A stretch of DNA of 24,064 nucleotides. It comes from UKL13-2 sp964417885 (GTDB lineage: Bacteria; Pseudomonadota; Gammaproteobacteria; Burkholderiales; Usitatibacteraceae). A program made the translations under genes and the position numbers. The stretch covers positions 1-24,064 of the forward strand of contig CAYQKN010000050.1 of assembly GCA_964417885.1 (NCBI GenBank), read 5' to 3'. Below, piece by piece: positions 6,880 to 15,761 of this stretch; the first letter of the stretch is position 1; every line of letters starts with the position of its first letter. The notes beneath the pieces are model-generated. The model was given only the letters and a program-made list of their open reading frames with translations. It was not told where the DNA came from and did not search any database.

Positions 6880-9435
6880 TCAGCGCGGCGTGGCAGACAG
6901 GGCGATTGGTTTGCTGCGCAGCGCCGCCACGATCGCGTCGACACGCCGGGCCACCTTGTCGCCTGTCGCCGGCTGGGCAAATACCTCTGCCAGCCATCGC
7001 TCAATATCCTGGTGTGTGATGTTGACCGGCTGCCGCGCTTCAATGGCGTTCTTCATTGCCCGCAACTTGAGCTCGCGGCGTGCTGCCTCAAATTCGGCCG
7101 GCGACGCAATATCCAGCGCCGACTCGATCTGCAGCATTGACTGCTGCAAGCCGGGTGATTCCGCCATCGCCGGCTGCGCGCCCTGTGCGGCGGCAAATCG
7201 CCGCGATAACGCGCTCTCCCATTCTGCCGTGAGCGGGGCCAGCGCTGCCCAGCGTGCTGCAATATCTCCGCCAGGGCTGCCAGCCTCGGCCTCGCGGCAG
7301 ATCGCCAGTTTGGCGGCGACCAGATCACAGGTCTGCTGCCAGGCACGCTGTGCGCTGCCGGCAAGGTGGGCTTGCGCCGCGTCGCGCGCGCGGCGGAATC
7401 GCTGTTCCAGCCGCGCAGCGTCGGCCCGTGCCGGCTCGCCGGCTCTGCGCCACTCGCCGTCCACCTCGTGCACGATCTTGCGGATCTCGGCGGCGGCCGT
7501 GTCTGCAGACACGGCGTCCAGGCGCGCGATCAGCGCTTCACGCTGCGTGCGCGCGCCACTCCACTCGGCGTCGCGTGCCGCATGGGCCGCTTCGCGCTGG
7601 GCGAACACGGCATCGGTGGCGGCCTTGAACTGTCCCCACAGGACATTTTCGACCTTGCGCGCCAGTGGCAAACTCTTCGCATGTTGCTGCCATTCAGCCT
7701 GCAACTCGCGCACCCTTGCCGCGCTGTCCCGGGCCCGGCCGTCATTGGCCAGTGCCTTGGCACGCTCGATCAGTTTTTCACGTTTCAATTGTTCGACGCG
7801 CCGCGCTTCCTGCAGCGGCAGCTCAACGCGGGCAACGGCCGCTTTCAGCTTCTGGTCCAATGCTGCCTGCGCCTTGCGCGGCACCGTGTGCTCGATCGGA
7901 CCGAGTTTTCGCCACTCCGCCTGGAACTGCTCAAGGTGTCGTGCGAGCGCGCGAAAATCCGGCGGTTGCTCCGCGCTGCCGGTTGCCACCGCATCCAGCG
8001 TGGCGATGAGCACCTGGCGGGCCGCGAGATTTTGCGCGCGGGCCTCCTTCAGCTTTGCCAGGTGCGCCGCAACCGGCAGATAGGCCGTCTTCAGCGCGCC
8101 GTCAAAGCGCAGCCACAAGGTGCGATTGGTCGCACCGCCCAGCTTATCCAGCTGTTTCCATCTTTCGCGCAGATTGTCGATCGCATCCGCATGCGCCTTG
8201 ACCGCGAGCTTCTCGGCGGCACCGGCTTTGGCCAGGGCCTCGGCTTCCACCACCAGGTCATCGCGCACGCGGCCGCCGCCCCAGTGTTGCCAGCCCTTGA
8301 GCCGCGCCACCTCCGCCTGCAGCGATTCGATGCGCTGCTGCAGCTTCCTGTCCGGCGCGGCGCCCTGCAGCAGTTCGTCCAGCGCACCAAGCTGTGTCGT
8401 GGCCTCGCCAACGTGGCCCTCGGCAAGCGCAATTTCACCGAGAGTGACCAATGCAGCGACTTTTTCTGACCTGGCCTGCCGCTCGGCTTTGCTTTGCTCG
8501 ACGTGCAGCTGTTTTTCTGCCGCGGCCTGCGTCTGATGCGCCAGTACCCGGCCGTGTTGCCACTGGTCAAATCGCTTTTCCAGCGCCGTCATCATTGCGC
8601 GATCGTTCACCGCTGGCAACGCCTGCCACCTTGAAACGACATCGGCAGGCACGCTCTCGCCGGCCAGCGAAAGTTCATCCAGTATTGCAACGCGTACGCT
8701 CACCTGCTCGGCCAGCGCCAACGCGTCACTCAGCCGCCCGGACGCCGCCGCGACCTGCGCGGCTTTGGCATCGTCGGCAGGCGGTGCAGCAGCCAGGCGG
8801 GATTCGACATCCTGCCGCGGGGCATCGAGGTCGGCCGCCGGCGCGCTGCCCTCGGCCACATTTGCAGCAACGGCGGCCAAATGCGACGCGGCGCCATTCG
8901 CTTCGGCCGCCCACCGCTTGGAGTGCAGGAGGCGATCACCGCGCTCGCGCGCCAGCGCTGACAGGTCCGCCAGCGCGGCGGAAAAAAGTGCGACCTGCGA
9001 TTCTTCGAGCAGCGCCGGGTCAATCGCCTGCCATGCGCGGTCAAGCTCGACCAGACGATTGGCGGGCAATTGCGCCTCATTGCGAAGGGCGGTTGCCGCA
9101 GCGATCAATTCGCCGGCCTGTTCGCGCGCCGCGCGCCGCGCCACCGACAACTCATGTCGCTGCTTGGCTTCCCGATGCACGCGCCGGTCATGATTTCGAA
9201 ATTCGCGCTCAGCGGCCTTCAGCGCTTCTTCGCTCGACAGCGATTGAATCGCGGCGAGCTTTATTTCTTCCAGCGGCGCCTCTTTGGCGAGCGCCAGCAG
9301 TGATTCGTCGCTGCCGCCGGCCGCTGCCAGCCTGGCCTCCCACAACGCCTTGTCAGGGACAGCGGCAGGCTCCTGTATGGGCTGGCTGGGTGCGGCTTCG
9401 ACCGCGGAATCTTTCTTGAAAATCTTGCTGAACAT
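6880..9435 (-). CDS. DUF349 domain-containing protein
   Basis: This encodes an 851-residue, Ala/Arg/Glu-rich, mostly helical and soluble protein. Repeated units with the pattern W-x-x-L followed some 10–15 residues later by LW-x-x-F (for example ERWKQLDKLGGATNRTLWLRF, and AEWQQHAKSLPLARKVENVLWGQF read in two parts) are the signature of DUF349 repeats, found across proteobacteria. Length and composition fit coiled-coil-like helical repeats throughout. No catalytic motif or membrane segment is visible and no molecular function is established, so none is assigned. The start at 9435 gives MFSKIFKKDSAVEA, the usual start of such proteins; a 14-residue upstream extension is unlikely. It lies downstream of ppc on the same strand but is separated from it by 351 bases holding two hairpin repeats. 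Confidence 0.85.
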   Translation of the reverse strand: MFSKIFKKDSAVEAAPSQPIQEPAAVPDKALWEARLAAAGGSDESLLALAKEAPLEEIKLAAIQSLSSEEALKAAEREFRNHDRRVHREAKQRHELSVARRAAREQAGELIAAATALRNEAQLPANRLVELDRAWQAIDPALLEESQVALFSAALADLSALARERGDRLLHSKRWAAEANGAASHLAAVAANVAEGSAPAADLDAPRQDVESRLAAAPPADDAKAAQVAAASGRLSDALALAEQVSVRVAILDELSLAGESVPADVVSRWQALPAVNDRAMMTALEKRFDQWQHGRVLAHQTQAAAEKQLHVEQSKAERQARSEKVAALVTLGEIALAEGHVGEATTQLGALDELLQGAAPDRKLQQRIESLQAEVARLKGWQHWGGGRVRDDLVVEAEALAKAGAAEKLAVKAHADAIDNLRERWKQLDKLGGATNRTLWLRFDGALKTAYLPVAAHLAKLKEARAQNLAARQVLIATLDAVATGSAEQPPDFRALARHLEQFQAEWRKLGPIEHTVPRKAQAALDQKLKAAVARVELPLQEARRVEQLKREKLIERAKALANDGRARDSAARVRELQAEWQQHAKSLPLARKVENVLWGQFKAATDAVFAQREAAHAARDAEWSGARTQREALIARLDAVSADTAAAEIRKIVHEVDGEWRRAGEPARADAARLEQRFRRARDAAQAHLAGSAQRAWQQTCDLVAAKLAICREAEAGSPGGDIAARWAALAPLTAEWESALSRRFAAAQGAQPAMAESPGLQQSMLQIESALDIASPAEFEAARRELKLRAMKNAIEARQPVNITHQDIERWLAEVFAQPATGDKVARRVDAIVAALRSKPIALSATPR

Positions 9436-9786
9436 GTGGGATGCGTCTGGTGGGCAATGGAAGGCGCATTTTGACACTTATCCACGTCGCAGTCGTTGCG
9501 GGTGTCGTGCAGTGAAAAAAGTACCGCTGGTTACGCTGAATCAGCACCATGCGAATCGTGAAACTCCAGCACTGGCGCGGCCTCCAGCGGAATATGCCGC
9601 CAGAAGGCGCGCCAAATGGCGATCTACGTTTTCTGGATCACAAGTACGCTCAAGTTCGATGGCTCGCGAGGCACCGGGATGTCCGCAGGGACATCCCGCT
9701 GTCCACGCTGCCCCACCTCGCGCCCTGCATGGCGCTCGGATTCGCGAGGCACCGGGATGTCCGCAGGGACATCCCGCTGTCCACGC
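9436..9786. other. Intergenic region between ppc and the DUF349 gene
   Basis: I find no convincing gene here. The right half holds two 46-bp hairpin repeats, annotated separately. The left half (9436–9663) presumably contains the DUF349 promoter, but no clear -35/-10 pair stands out. A plus-strand open frame at 9549–9824 exists mainly because the repeat is read twice in the same frame (the peptide ARHRDVRRDIPLSTL occurs twice), so I do not treat it as coding. Confidence 0.6.
9664..9709. repeat. 46-bp hairpin repeat, copy 1
   Basis: This 46-bp segment is identical to 9742–9787. It contains a perfect 10-bp stem (CGGGATGTCC at 9675–9684 with GGACATCCCG at 9689–9698) around the tetraloop GCAG. 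The high symmetry and intergenic location resemble REP-like or BIME-type palindromic elements. There is no T tract, so it is not a textbook terminator. Confidence 0.9.
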
Positions 9787-9787
9787 T
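9742..9787. repeat. 46-bp hairpin repeat, copy 2, touching the ppc stop codon
   Basis: An exact second copy 78 bp downstream of copy 1, separated from it by 32 bp of unrelated sequence. The stem is at 9753–9762 and 9767–9776. Its last base is the final base of the ppc stop codon (complement of 9787–9789), so the hairpin lies at the very end of the ppc transcript and may protect or terminate it. Confidence 0.9.
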
Positions 9788-12543
9788 CATCCACTGTTGC
9801 GCAGGCCGGCGGCGAGGCCGTTGATGGTCAGGTGGATGGCGCGCTTGGTGCGCTCGTCAGTCTGGCCGGCACGATAGCGTCGCAGCAGGTCGATCTGCAG
9901 GTGGTTCAGCGGGTCAAGATAGGGAAAACGATTGCGGATGCTGCGCGCCAGCGCTGGATTGTCTTCGAGAAAGGTGGTGGTGCGGGTGATCGCACGCAGC
10001 ATCTCAACGGTGCGCTGCCATTCGCTGCGGATGTCACCAAAGATGGCATCGGCGAGCTGCCGGTCCGGCACCAACTGCGCGTACTTTTCCGCGATCGCCA
10101 AGTCGGTCTTGGCCAGCACCATGTCCATGTTTGCCAGCACCGTTCGGAAGAACGGCCAGTGCGCATACATTTCCTGAAGCTGGCCCAGGGCAGCAGTCCG
10201 GCCTTCCGGCGCGCTGGCAAGCCAGGCCTCCACGGCGCTGCCAAAGCCGTACCAGCCGGGAATCGACAGGCGCGCCTGGCTCCAGCTGAACACCCAGGGA
10301 ATGGCGCGCAGGTCGGCAATCGATTGCGATGGCTTGCGCGACGCCGGCCGGCTACCGATGTTGAGCCCGGCGATTTCGCCGATCGGTGTCGCCGCGCGAA
10401 AAAAAGTGACAAAGTCAGGGGTGTCATAAACCAGCTTGCGATAGCTGTCACAGGCGGCCACGGAGAGCTTTTCCATCACCTGCCACCAACCCGGCGCGTC
10501 GACACGCTCCACCGCGGGAAAATTCGATAAAAGCGCGGCTGACACCAGCGTCTCGAAATTTCTGCGCCCCAGTTCCGTGTCCGAGTACTTGGCGGCAATC
10601 ACCTCTCCCTGTTCGGTGATGCGCAGTCCCGCTGACGAACAACCGTCCGGCTGTGCCTGGATCGCCTCAAAGGTCGGCCCCCCGCCGCGACCCACCGTGC
10701 CGCCGCGGCCGTGAAACAGCCGGATACGAACACCGGCCTCGTGCCCCAGGTCAACCAGGCTCTTCTGCGCCCGGTACAGTTCCCAGTTGGCGGTCAGGTA
10801 GCCGCCATCCTTGTTGCTGTCCGAATAGCCGAGCATGATTTCCTGCAGCCCGCCCTGGCTTTCCAGCCACTGGCGGTACAGCGGCAATGCAAACGCCTGG
10901 CGCATGATGTCAACGCAGGCGCGCAGATCGGAAATGGTTTCGAACAGGGGCACGATGGCAATGCCGAGCTGCGGCTTGCCGTCGCGCGCGCGCAGCGAGC
11001 CGGATTCCTTGAGCAGAATGCCGACTTCCAGCAGGTCGCTGACCGATTGCGCCTTGGAAATGATGGCGTGGGGCACCGCTTCATCGCCGTAACGCGCGTT
11101 GATGTCGGCGGCGGTGATGAATACGCCGAGCTCGATCTCGAGCAACGGCGAGTACGACTCGTTGGTGACTCGCAACGGCCGCGGGTTGGCCAGTTCGGAC
11201 AGCAGGCAAGCGACACGGTCCGTCTCATCAAGTGCCAGATAATCCGCACACACGTTCGCCTTTTGCAGCAGTTCGGCCACCACCACTTCATGCACATCCG
11301 AGTTCTGCCGCAAGTCGATTGAGGCCAGGTGAAAGCCGAAGATGTCGACCGCATAGCGCAGTCTCGCAAGCCGGCCGTCGGCAAGCGGCCCGGCGGCATG
11401 GGTCGCCAGCGAGGCCGCGATGGTGTCGAGATCGGCACGAAACGCCGCCGGGCTGGCATAAGGCTCAAGCCTGCATTCCGGCCGGCGTATCGGTTCGCCT
11501 CCGGTCAGCACAGACATGCTGGCAGCCAGGCGACCGTACACGCCGGTCAGCGCCTGCCGGTACGGCTCATCCTGGCGATGTGCCGAGGTATCGCCCGAAC
11601 TCGCCGCAAGCATCGTCAACGCGGCAGTCGGCTTGACCAGGCGGCTCGACATCGACAACTCGGCACCGAGCCGGTGTACCTCGTACAGGTGATGCTCGAA
11701 AGCAACCAGGGCCTGGCGACGCATGGCGTCGGCGAGCGATTCAGCGGTCACAAAGGGATTGCCGTCCCGGTCACCGCCGATCCATGATCCCATTTTGAAA
11801 AACGGCGGCACCCTTCGCCCGGCGCCCAGTGCGCGCTCCAGGTCGACATAGATGGCGGGCAACGCCGACAGGAACGTATAGCGATAGAAGCTGAGGCCAT
11901 TCTCGATTTCATCGATCACCCGCAGTCGCGACAGGCGCAACATGGCGGTTTGCCAAAGCTGCAGCACCACCCGGCCCAGTGCCGTTTCGGCGTCCTGTCG
12001 TTCATCGTCCAGCAGGTCGGGTCGCTCCAGCTGCGACAGGAAACTGGCGACATCGCGCGCGCAATCGAGCACGGTCTTGCGCTGCACCTCGGTCGGATGG
12101 GCGGTCAGGACCGGGCTGACACGCGCCGACGCGAGCCATGCATGGGTATCTGCGGGCGATACACGTTGCTGTTCCAGTCTGTCGAGCGCGTGAAGGATGC
12201 TGCCGGACTGGGGCGGCGAGCCGGCGCGGCGGTGCGCGCGGCGCCTGCGGTTCTGGTGGCGATCTTCGGCGATGTTGGCCAGCAGCGAAAAATGGCTGAA
12301 CGCGCGCACCACGTTCAGCGTGTGCTCGGTCGACAACCCGTCGAGCTCTGCCGCCAGCCGGTCGCGCAGTCGCGCTGCCTCATCCTCAGCCGGGCCGCGA
12401 CGCAGGGCAACGGCCAGCTGGCGGATGTGCTCCACCCGATCAAAGGTTTCGGTCCCGTTGGCGTTGCGAATCGCCTCGCCCAGCAGGCGACCGAGATACT
12501 GGATTTCCTGTCCCAGCAGCGCGTCTTTTTCGCCTTCCGACAT
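9787..12543 (-). CDS. ppc: Phosphoenolpyruvate carboxylase
   Basis: The 918-residue enzyme converts phosphoenolpyruvate and bicarbonate to oxaloacetate, the anaplerotic entry to the TCA cycle, in the cytosol. It shows the signature LTAHPTEVQRKT with catalytic His149, the mobile-loop motif FHGRGGTVGRGGGP, LGYSDSNKDGGY, and a C-terminus of LRNSG, where the conserved enzyme end is usually RNTG. Length is normal for proteobacterial enzymes. The start at 12543 is chosen because GGAG (complement of 12553–12556) is nine bases upstream and the N-terminus MSEGEKDALL fits; the frame stays open 65 codons further, but that part lacks family similarity and runs into the preceding gene. It lies 82 bases after the glucokinase–HexR gene on the same strand, so co-transcription is possible. 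Confidence 0.97.
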   Translation of the reverse strand: MSEGEKDALLGQEIQYLGRLLGEAIRNANGTETFDRVEHIRQLAVALRRGPAEDEAARLRDRLAAELDGLSTEHTLNVVRAFSHFSLLANIAEDRHQNRRRRAHRRAGSPPQSGSILHALDRLEQQRVSPADTHAWLASARVSPVLTAHPTEVQRKTVLDCARDVASFLSQLERPDLLDDERQDAETALGRVVLQLWQTAMLRLSRLRVIDEIENGLSFYRYTFLSALPAIYVDLERALGAGRRVPPFFKMGSWIGGDRDGNPFVTAESLADAMRRQALVAFEHHLYEVHRLGAELSMSSRLVKPTAALTMLAASSGDTSAHRQDEPYRQALTGVYGRLAASMSVLTGGEPIRRPECRLEPYASPAAFRADLDTIAASLATHAAGPLADGRLARLRYAVDIFGFHLASIDLRQNSDVHEVVVAELLQKANVCADYLALDETDRVACLLSELANPRPLRVTNESYSPLLEIELGVFITAADINARYGDEAVPHAIISKAQSVSDLLEVGILLKESGSLRARDGKPQLGIAIVPLFETISDLRACVDIMRQAFALPLYRQWLESQGGLQEIMLGYSDSNKDGGYLTANWELYRAQKSLVDLGHEAGVRIRLFHGRGGTVGRGGGPTFEAIQAQPDGCSSAGLRITEQGEVIAAKYSDTELGRRNFETLVSAALLSNFPAVERVDAPGWWQVMEKLSVAACDSYRKLVYDTPDFVTFFRAATPIGEIAGLNIGSRPASRKPSQSIADLRAIPWVFSWSQARLSIPGWYGFGSAVEAWLASAPEGRTAALGQLQEMYAHWPFFRTVLANMDMVLAKTDLAIAEKYAQLVPDRQLADAIFGDIRSEWQRTVEMLRAITRTTTFLEDNPALARSIRNRFPYLDPLNHLQIDLLRRYRAGQTDERTKRAIHLTINGLAAGLRNSG

Positions 12544-12625
12544 TGTTCGAAGCTCCAAGGGTTGGTGACCAAACGGTGGCACGGCGCTCTTTTCAATATC
12601 GCCGGCGCCGGACGGCAGTGCGCGC

Positions 12626-14491
12626 TTATTCCTGGGTATGCGAGACCATGCGTGCAAGCCGGTTACCGGCCCCGCTGGCGTCGCCGATGCGGTTTGCGCG
12701 CGCCTTGGCGGCGTCCGGCCGCAGCATTTCCTGCGCACCGGTTCGCATCGCCACGCCCACGGCCAGAATATCGATGATCAGCAGGTAAAGGATGCGGCTG
12801 ATCATCGGCACCTGGGTGGCGACATCCTCCGAGTGATCAATCGCAATGGTGATGGTGGCGCGCTTGGCCAGCGGCGACTGGTTGGCGGTAATGGCAATCA
12901 CCTGGGCGCCACGCTCCAGCGCCGTATCAACCGCCGCGTTAAGTTCCGCAATGCGGCCGGTGCTCGATACCACCACCACCACATCGTCCGCGGTCAACAC
13001 ATTGGCGGCCATCAGTTGCAGGCGCGGTTCGGTGTGGGCGCTGGTCGGCAGGCCGAAGCGCAGAAACTTGTACTCCGCATCCTCGGCCACGATGCCGTAG
13101 TTGCCGACGGCAAAGAACTCGATTCGCTTGGCCTTGAGCAGGGTTTCAATGGACTGGTCGATGGCCTTGCGGTTGATCTGGTCGCGCACCTGCAGGATCG
13201 CGCTCGCCGTGTTGCCAAGCACCTTGTCGCCGAGTTCGACCGACGAATCGGCGCCCGTTACCAAGGTGTGCGTCACCGGTATGGTGCCGGTCAGGCTGGA
13301 GGCAAGGCGCAGCTTGAAATCAGACAATCCGTCGCACCCCAGCGTGCGGCAGAAGCGGACCACGGTTGGCTGGCTGACTTCCGCCGCACGGGCGATTTCC
13401 ATGATCGGGTCGCTCAGGATGGAACGCGGCCGCATCAGCACCAGGTTGGCCACCCGGCGTTCTGCCGGCGAGAAGTCACCCTGAGACTGGCGCACCCGAT
13501 CCAGTATCGACGCACCGACGCCGCGCTTGCGCAATTGTGCGTCGAGAATCGCGGCAGCGCCGACAAAGGTCGCACTCTCGGCGGTGATGACAAAGGTGGG
13601 GATGTTTGCAACGTAGGCAGAAAATCGCCCCTTTGCCTCAAATCGACGACGGAACGGCGAGGTGTCGAAGTAGGCGCCCAGCCTGGGCACGATCGCGCCA
13701 CCGATGAAAATGCCGCCAAATGCGCCCAGCGTGACGGCGAGGTTGGCAGCCACACTGCCCAGGATGCTGCAAAAAACCTCGAGCGCCTGCGCGCATTCGG
13801 CGCATTTGCCGGACAATCCGCGCGCGGTGATGTCGGTTGCCGCCAGCGACTGCGGTTCTTTGTCGGCAATCTTGCACAATGCGCGGTAGATAAGCTCAAG
13901 CCCGCTGCCGGACAGCAGCCGCTCGGCGGATACATGGTCGTACTGCGTCCAGGCAAATTCGAGAATCGCCGTTTCGCGCTCGTCGGCCGGTGAAAAACTG
14001 ACGTGCCCACCCTCCGAACCCAACGAGATCCAGCCATCGTCGGCCGGGATCAGCCCGGACACACCCAGTCCGGTGCCGGCACCAAGCAAGCCGACCACGC
14101 TACGCGCACGCGCCGTCCCGCCGCCGACCTGGCGCCGCTGGTCATCACGCAAATGCGGCAGGCCTGCGGCAAGCGCCGTGAAATCGTTCACCACCAGCAA
14201 CGTGTCCAATCCGCAATCAACGCGCGTCTGTTCGATCGAAAACTGCCAGTGGTAATTGGTCATCCGGACCAGGTCGCCCTCGACCGGATTGCTGATGGCG
14301 ACCGCGGCATGCCGGACACCGCTGTCGCGCACGGTTTCAAAGTACGCGCGCAAGGCGCTGCCAAAATCCTTGTAGTCCGAGCACTTGACGGTACTGTGGC
14401 GCTCAAATCTGCCGCGCTCTGTTTCCAGTGCGAAGCGTGCATAGGTGCTGCCAATATCTGCCAGCAGGCGGGCGCCGTCATTGAAAGCCAT
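12626..14491 (-). CDS. glk: Bifunctional glucokinase / HexR-type (RpiR family) transcriptional regulator
   Basis: The 621-residue fusion, known from Burkholderia and relatives, has a glucokinase domain at 1–320 and an RpiR/HexR module at 325–600. Glucokinase residues include N102-D103 (catalytic base), GAGTGLGV, EGGH at 160–163 and E190. The usual phosphate loop DIGGTNARF reads DIGSTYARF (S15, Y17), which is unusual. The regulator part has an N-terminal helix-turn-helix (EIARAAEVSQPTVVRFCRTL, about 365–384) and an SIS sugar-phosphate-binding domain (about 450–580). HexR proteins repress glucose and Entner–Doudoroff genes and are relieved by KDPG. A GGAAAG ribosome binding site is seven bases before the ATG. 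A candidate HexR operator lies in its own promoter, suggesting autoregulation. Catalytic activity is uncertain because of the altered loop. Confidence 0.93.
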   Translation of the reverse strand: MAFNDGARLLADIGSTYARFALETERGRFERHSTVKCSDYKDFGSALRAYFETVRDSGVRHAAVAISNPVEGDLVRMTNYHWQFSIEQTRVDCGLDTLLVVNDFTALAAGLPHLRDDQRRQVGGGTARARSVVGLLGAGTGLGVSGLIPADDGWISLGSEGGHVSFSPADERETAILEFAWTQYDHVSAERLLSGSGLELIYRALCKIADKEPQSLAATDITARGLSGKCAECAQALEVFCSILGSVAANLAVTLGAFGGIFIGGAIVPRLGAYFDTSPFRRRFEAKGRFSAYVANIPTFVITAESATFVGAAAILDAQLRKRGVGASILDRVRQSQGDFSPAERRVANLVLMRPRSILSDPIMEIARAAEVSQPTVVRFCRTLGCDGLSDFKLRLASSLTGTIPVTHTLVTGADSSVELGDKVLGNTASAILQVRDQINRKAIDQSIETLLKAKRIEFFAVGNYGIVAEDAEYKFLRFGLPTSAHTEPRLQLMAANVLTADDVVVVVSSTGRIAELNAAVDTALERGAQVIAITANQSPLAKRATITIAIDHSEDVATQVPMISRILYLLIIDILAVGVAMRTGAQEMLRPDAAKARANRIGDASGAGNRLARMVSHTQE

Positions 14492-14544
14492 AAGGAGTCT
14501 TTCCAGGAAAATTCACAGCTTTTGGGGGGCTGCTAACAAAAAGT

Positions 14545-14589
14545 TTCACGCTTTTTCGTAGTTTAACTACACTTGCCCGGTATTGTCAC
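14545..14589. promoter_or_regulatory. Divergent promoters sharing a HexR-like operator
   Basis: The palindrome GTAGTTTAACTAC at 14558–14570 (6-bp arms, T centre) resembles HexR/RpiR operators of the TGTARTnnnAYTACA type. It lies within the spacer and -10 region of a plus-strand promoter (TTCACG at 14545–14550, 17 bp, TACACT at 14568–14573). It also covers the -10 of a minus-strand promoter (GTGACA, complement of 14584–14589; 18 bp; TAAACT, complement of 14560–14565). Binding here would block both the aldo/keto reductase gene and the regulator's own gene. The palindrome is certain; the promoter elements and the regulator are inferred. Confidence 0.65.
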
Positions 14590-14619
14590 AGCCCAAAACA
14601 TGACGCCGGAAAGATGCCG

Positions 14620-15531
14620 ATGCAGAATGCGATGCCGCAGGTTTCGTTGATCCCCGATGGCCCGGTCGTGTCGCGGCTGATCGCCGGGGTTTGGCGAATG
14701 GCCGACTGGCAGATGACTGCCGCGGCCCGCCACGCATGGATCAGCGCCTGCCTGGAGCAGGGCATCAGTTCCTTTGATCACGCCGATATTTACGGCAACC
14801 AGACCTGCGAGGCGCTGTTCGGTGAAGCGCTGGCGCTCGAACCGGCCCTGCGGGACCGGCTGCAGCTGATCAGCAAATGCGGCATCCGGTTGGCGGGGCA
14901 GGCGCCGGACATGCAGTCCCCGCCCGTCCGCACCAAGCACTACGACACCAGTCGCATCCACATTGATCGCAGTGTCGAGAACAGCCTGCGGCGACTGCGC
15001 ACCGACCATCTTGACGTCCTGCTGCTGCACCGCCCGGATCCGCTGATGGACGCAGACGAAGTCGCCGCGGCGTTCACGCTGCTGCGGGCAAGCGGCAAGG
15101 TGCGCTGGTTTGGCGTATCGAACCACAGCCCCTCGCAGCTGGCCCTGCTGCAATCCCGCCTGTCGTTTCCACTTGTCACCAACCAGGTTGAAATTTCACC
15201 CGCGCACGTTGACGCGTTGACCAGCGGCGTTTTGGCGCAGTGCCAGCAACTGCGCATGCGGCCAATGGCCTGGTCGCCGCTTGCCGGCGGCCGCCTGCGA
15301 CAGATTACCGCCGTCGCCGACACGCTGCTGGAGGTGGGCGGACAATGCGGCTTGAGCCTTGAACAGGCCGCGTTGGCCTGGTTGCTGGCCCATCCAGCCG
15401 GCATTGTCCCCATCATTGGCACCGGCAGCCAGGAGCGCATCGCCCAGCTGGCACGGGCAACCACAGCCAGACTCGACCGGGAACAATGGTTCCAGATTTA
15501 CCGCGCCAGTCTCGGTGCTGATGTCCCCTGA
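14620..15531 (+). CDS. Aldo/keto reductase, YdhF-like
   Basis: This encodes a cytosolic NAD(P)H-dependent oxidoreductase of about 303 residues with a TIM-barrel fold. The AKR catalytic tetrad is visible: Asp and Tyr in FDHADIYG, Lys in LISKCG and His in LLLHRPDP. VTNQVEISP and MAWSPLAGGRL match the family, and similarity is best to E. coli YdhF (SRxxxGxWRxxDWxM near the start, DHADIYG, SKCGI, KxYDTSRxHI). The physiological substrate is unknown. The start at 14620 is preferred because GGAAAG ends six bases upstream; ATGs at 14614 and 14632 are alternatives. It is divergent from the glucokinase–HexR gene across a 128-bp region with a HexR-like operator, so it may belong to the sugar regulon. 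Confidence 0.9.
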   Translation: MQNAMPQVSLIPDGPVVSRLIAGVWRMADWQMTAAARHAWISACLEQGISSFDHADIYGNQTCEALFGEALALEPALRDRLQLISKCGIRLAGQAPDMQSPPVRTKHYDTSRIHIDRSVENSLRRLRTDHLDVLLLHRPDPLMDADEVAAAFTLLRASGKVRWFGVSNHSPSQLALLQSRLSFPLVTNQVEISPAHVDALTSGVLAQCQQLRMRPMAWSPLAGGRLRQITAVADTLLEVGGQCGLSLEQAALAWLLAHPAGIVPIIGTGSQERIAQLARATTARLDREQWFQIYRASLGADVP

Positions 15532-15540
15532 GGCGCCGTG

Positions 15541-15556
15541 CCGGCGAATGCGCCGG
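15541..15556. terminator. Short GC hairpin after the aldo/keto reductase gene
   Basis: CCGGCG at 15541–15546 pairs perfectly with CGCCGG at 15551–15556 around an AATG loop, nine bases after the reductase stop codon. There is no T tract, so it is at best a weak or factor-assisted terminator or a 3'-end stabiliser. Confidence 0.35.
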
Positions 15557-15627
15557 TGGCCGCCCATCCGGGGCGTCGTCGGCAAAGCTGCCGCCATGTC
15601 CGCGATTTCAGGCACAACAGCAGGGAC

Positions 15628-15642
15628 TGTAGGCAAACTACA
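15628..15642. promoter_or_regulatory. HexR-like operator, distal (auxiliary) site
   Basis: TGTAGGCAAACTACA has perfect 5-bp arms TGTAG/CTACA around a 5-nt centre, the same GTAG-N5-CTAC plan as the sites at 14558 and 15775. No clear promoter overlaps it. Its centre is 146 bp from the next site, close to a whole number of helical turns, which would suit looping. Confidence 0.55.
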
Positions 15643-15761
15643 CGACGAGTTCACCGCAAGAACCGCCAGACACCGTCAGCGAAGACCGGTACACAGTGAA
15701 AAATTGCATCGCCGCTGCTCCCGATACAAATCCGGCACAAACCCGTAGCCAGCGGAAAAGA

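Noticed and set aside
9664..9787. Possible minimal CRISPR array (two 46-bp repeats, 32-bp spacer)
   Set aside because: There are only two units, the repeat is a near-complete hairpin and unusually long, the second copy runs into the ppc stop codon, and no cas gene is present. A REP-like element is simpler.
9549..9824. 91-codon plus-strand open frame
   Set aside because: It is generated largely by the two hairpin repeats read in the same frame (their 78-bp offset is a multiple of three), runs antisense into ppc, and has no ribosome binding site or recognisable domain.
12544..12738. Longer ppc start extending into the glucokinase–HexR gene
   Set aside because: The 65 extra residues overlap the coding end of the preceding gene and have no similarity to PEP carboxylases; the start at 12543 has a GGAG site.
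12638..13993. 451-codon plus-strand open frame antisense to the glucokinase–HexR gene
   Set aside because: It is a mirror of a well-supported gene in GC-rich DNA. The composition (many His, Arg, Gln, Gly) is typical of antisense shadows and no domain is visible. The same applies to long plus-strand frames opposite the DUF349, pulA and glgX genes.
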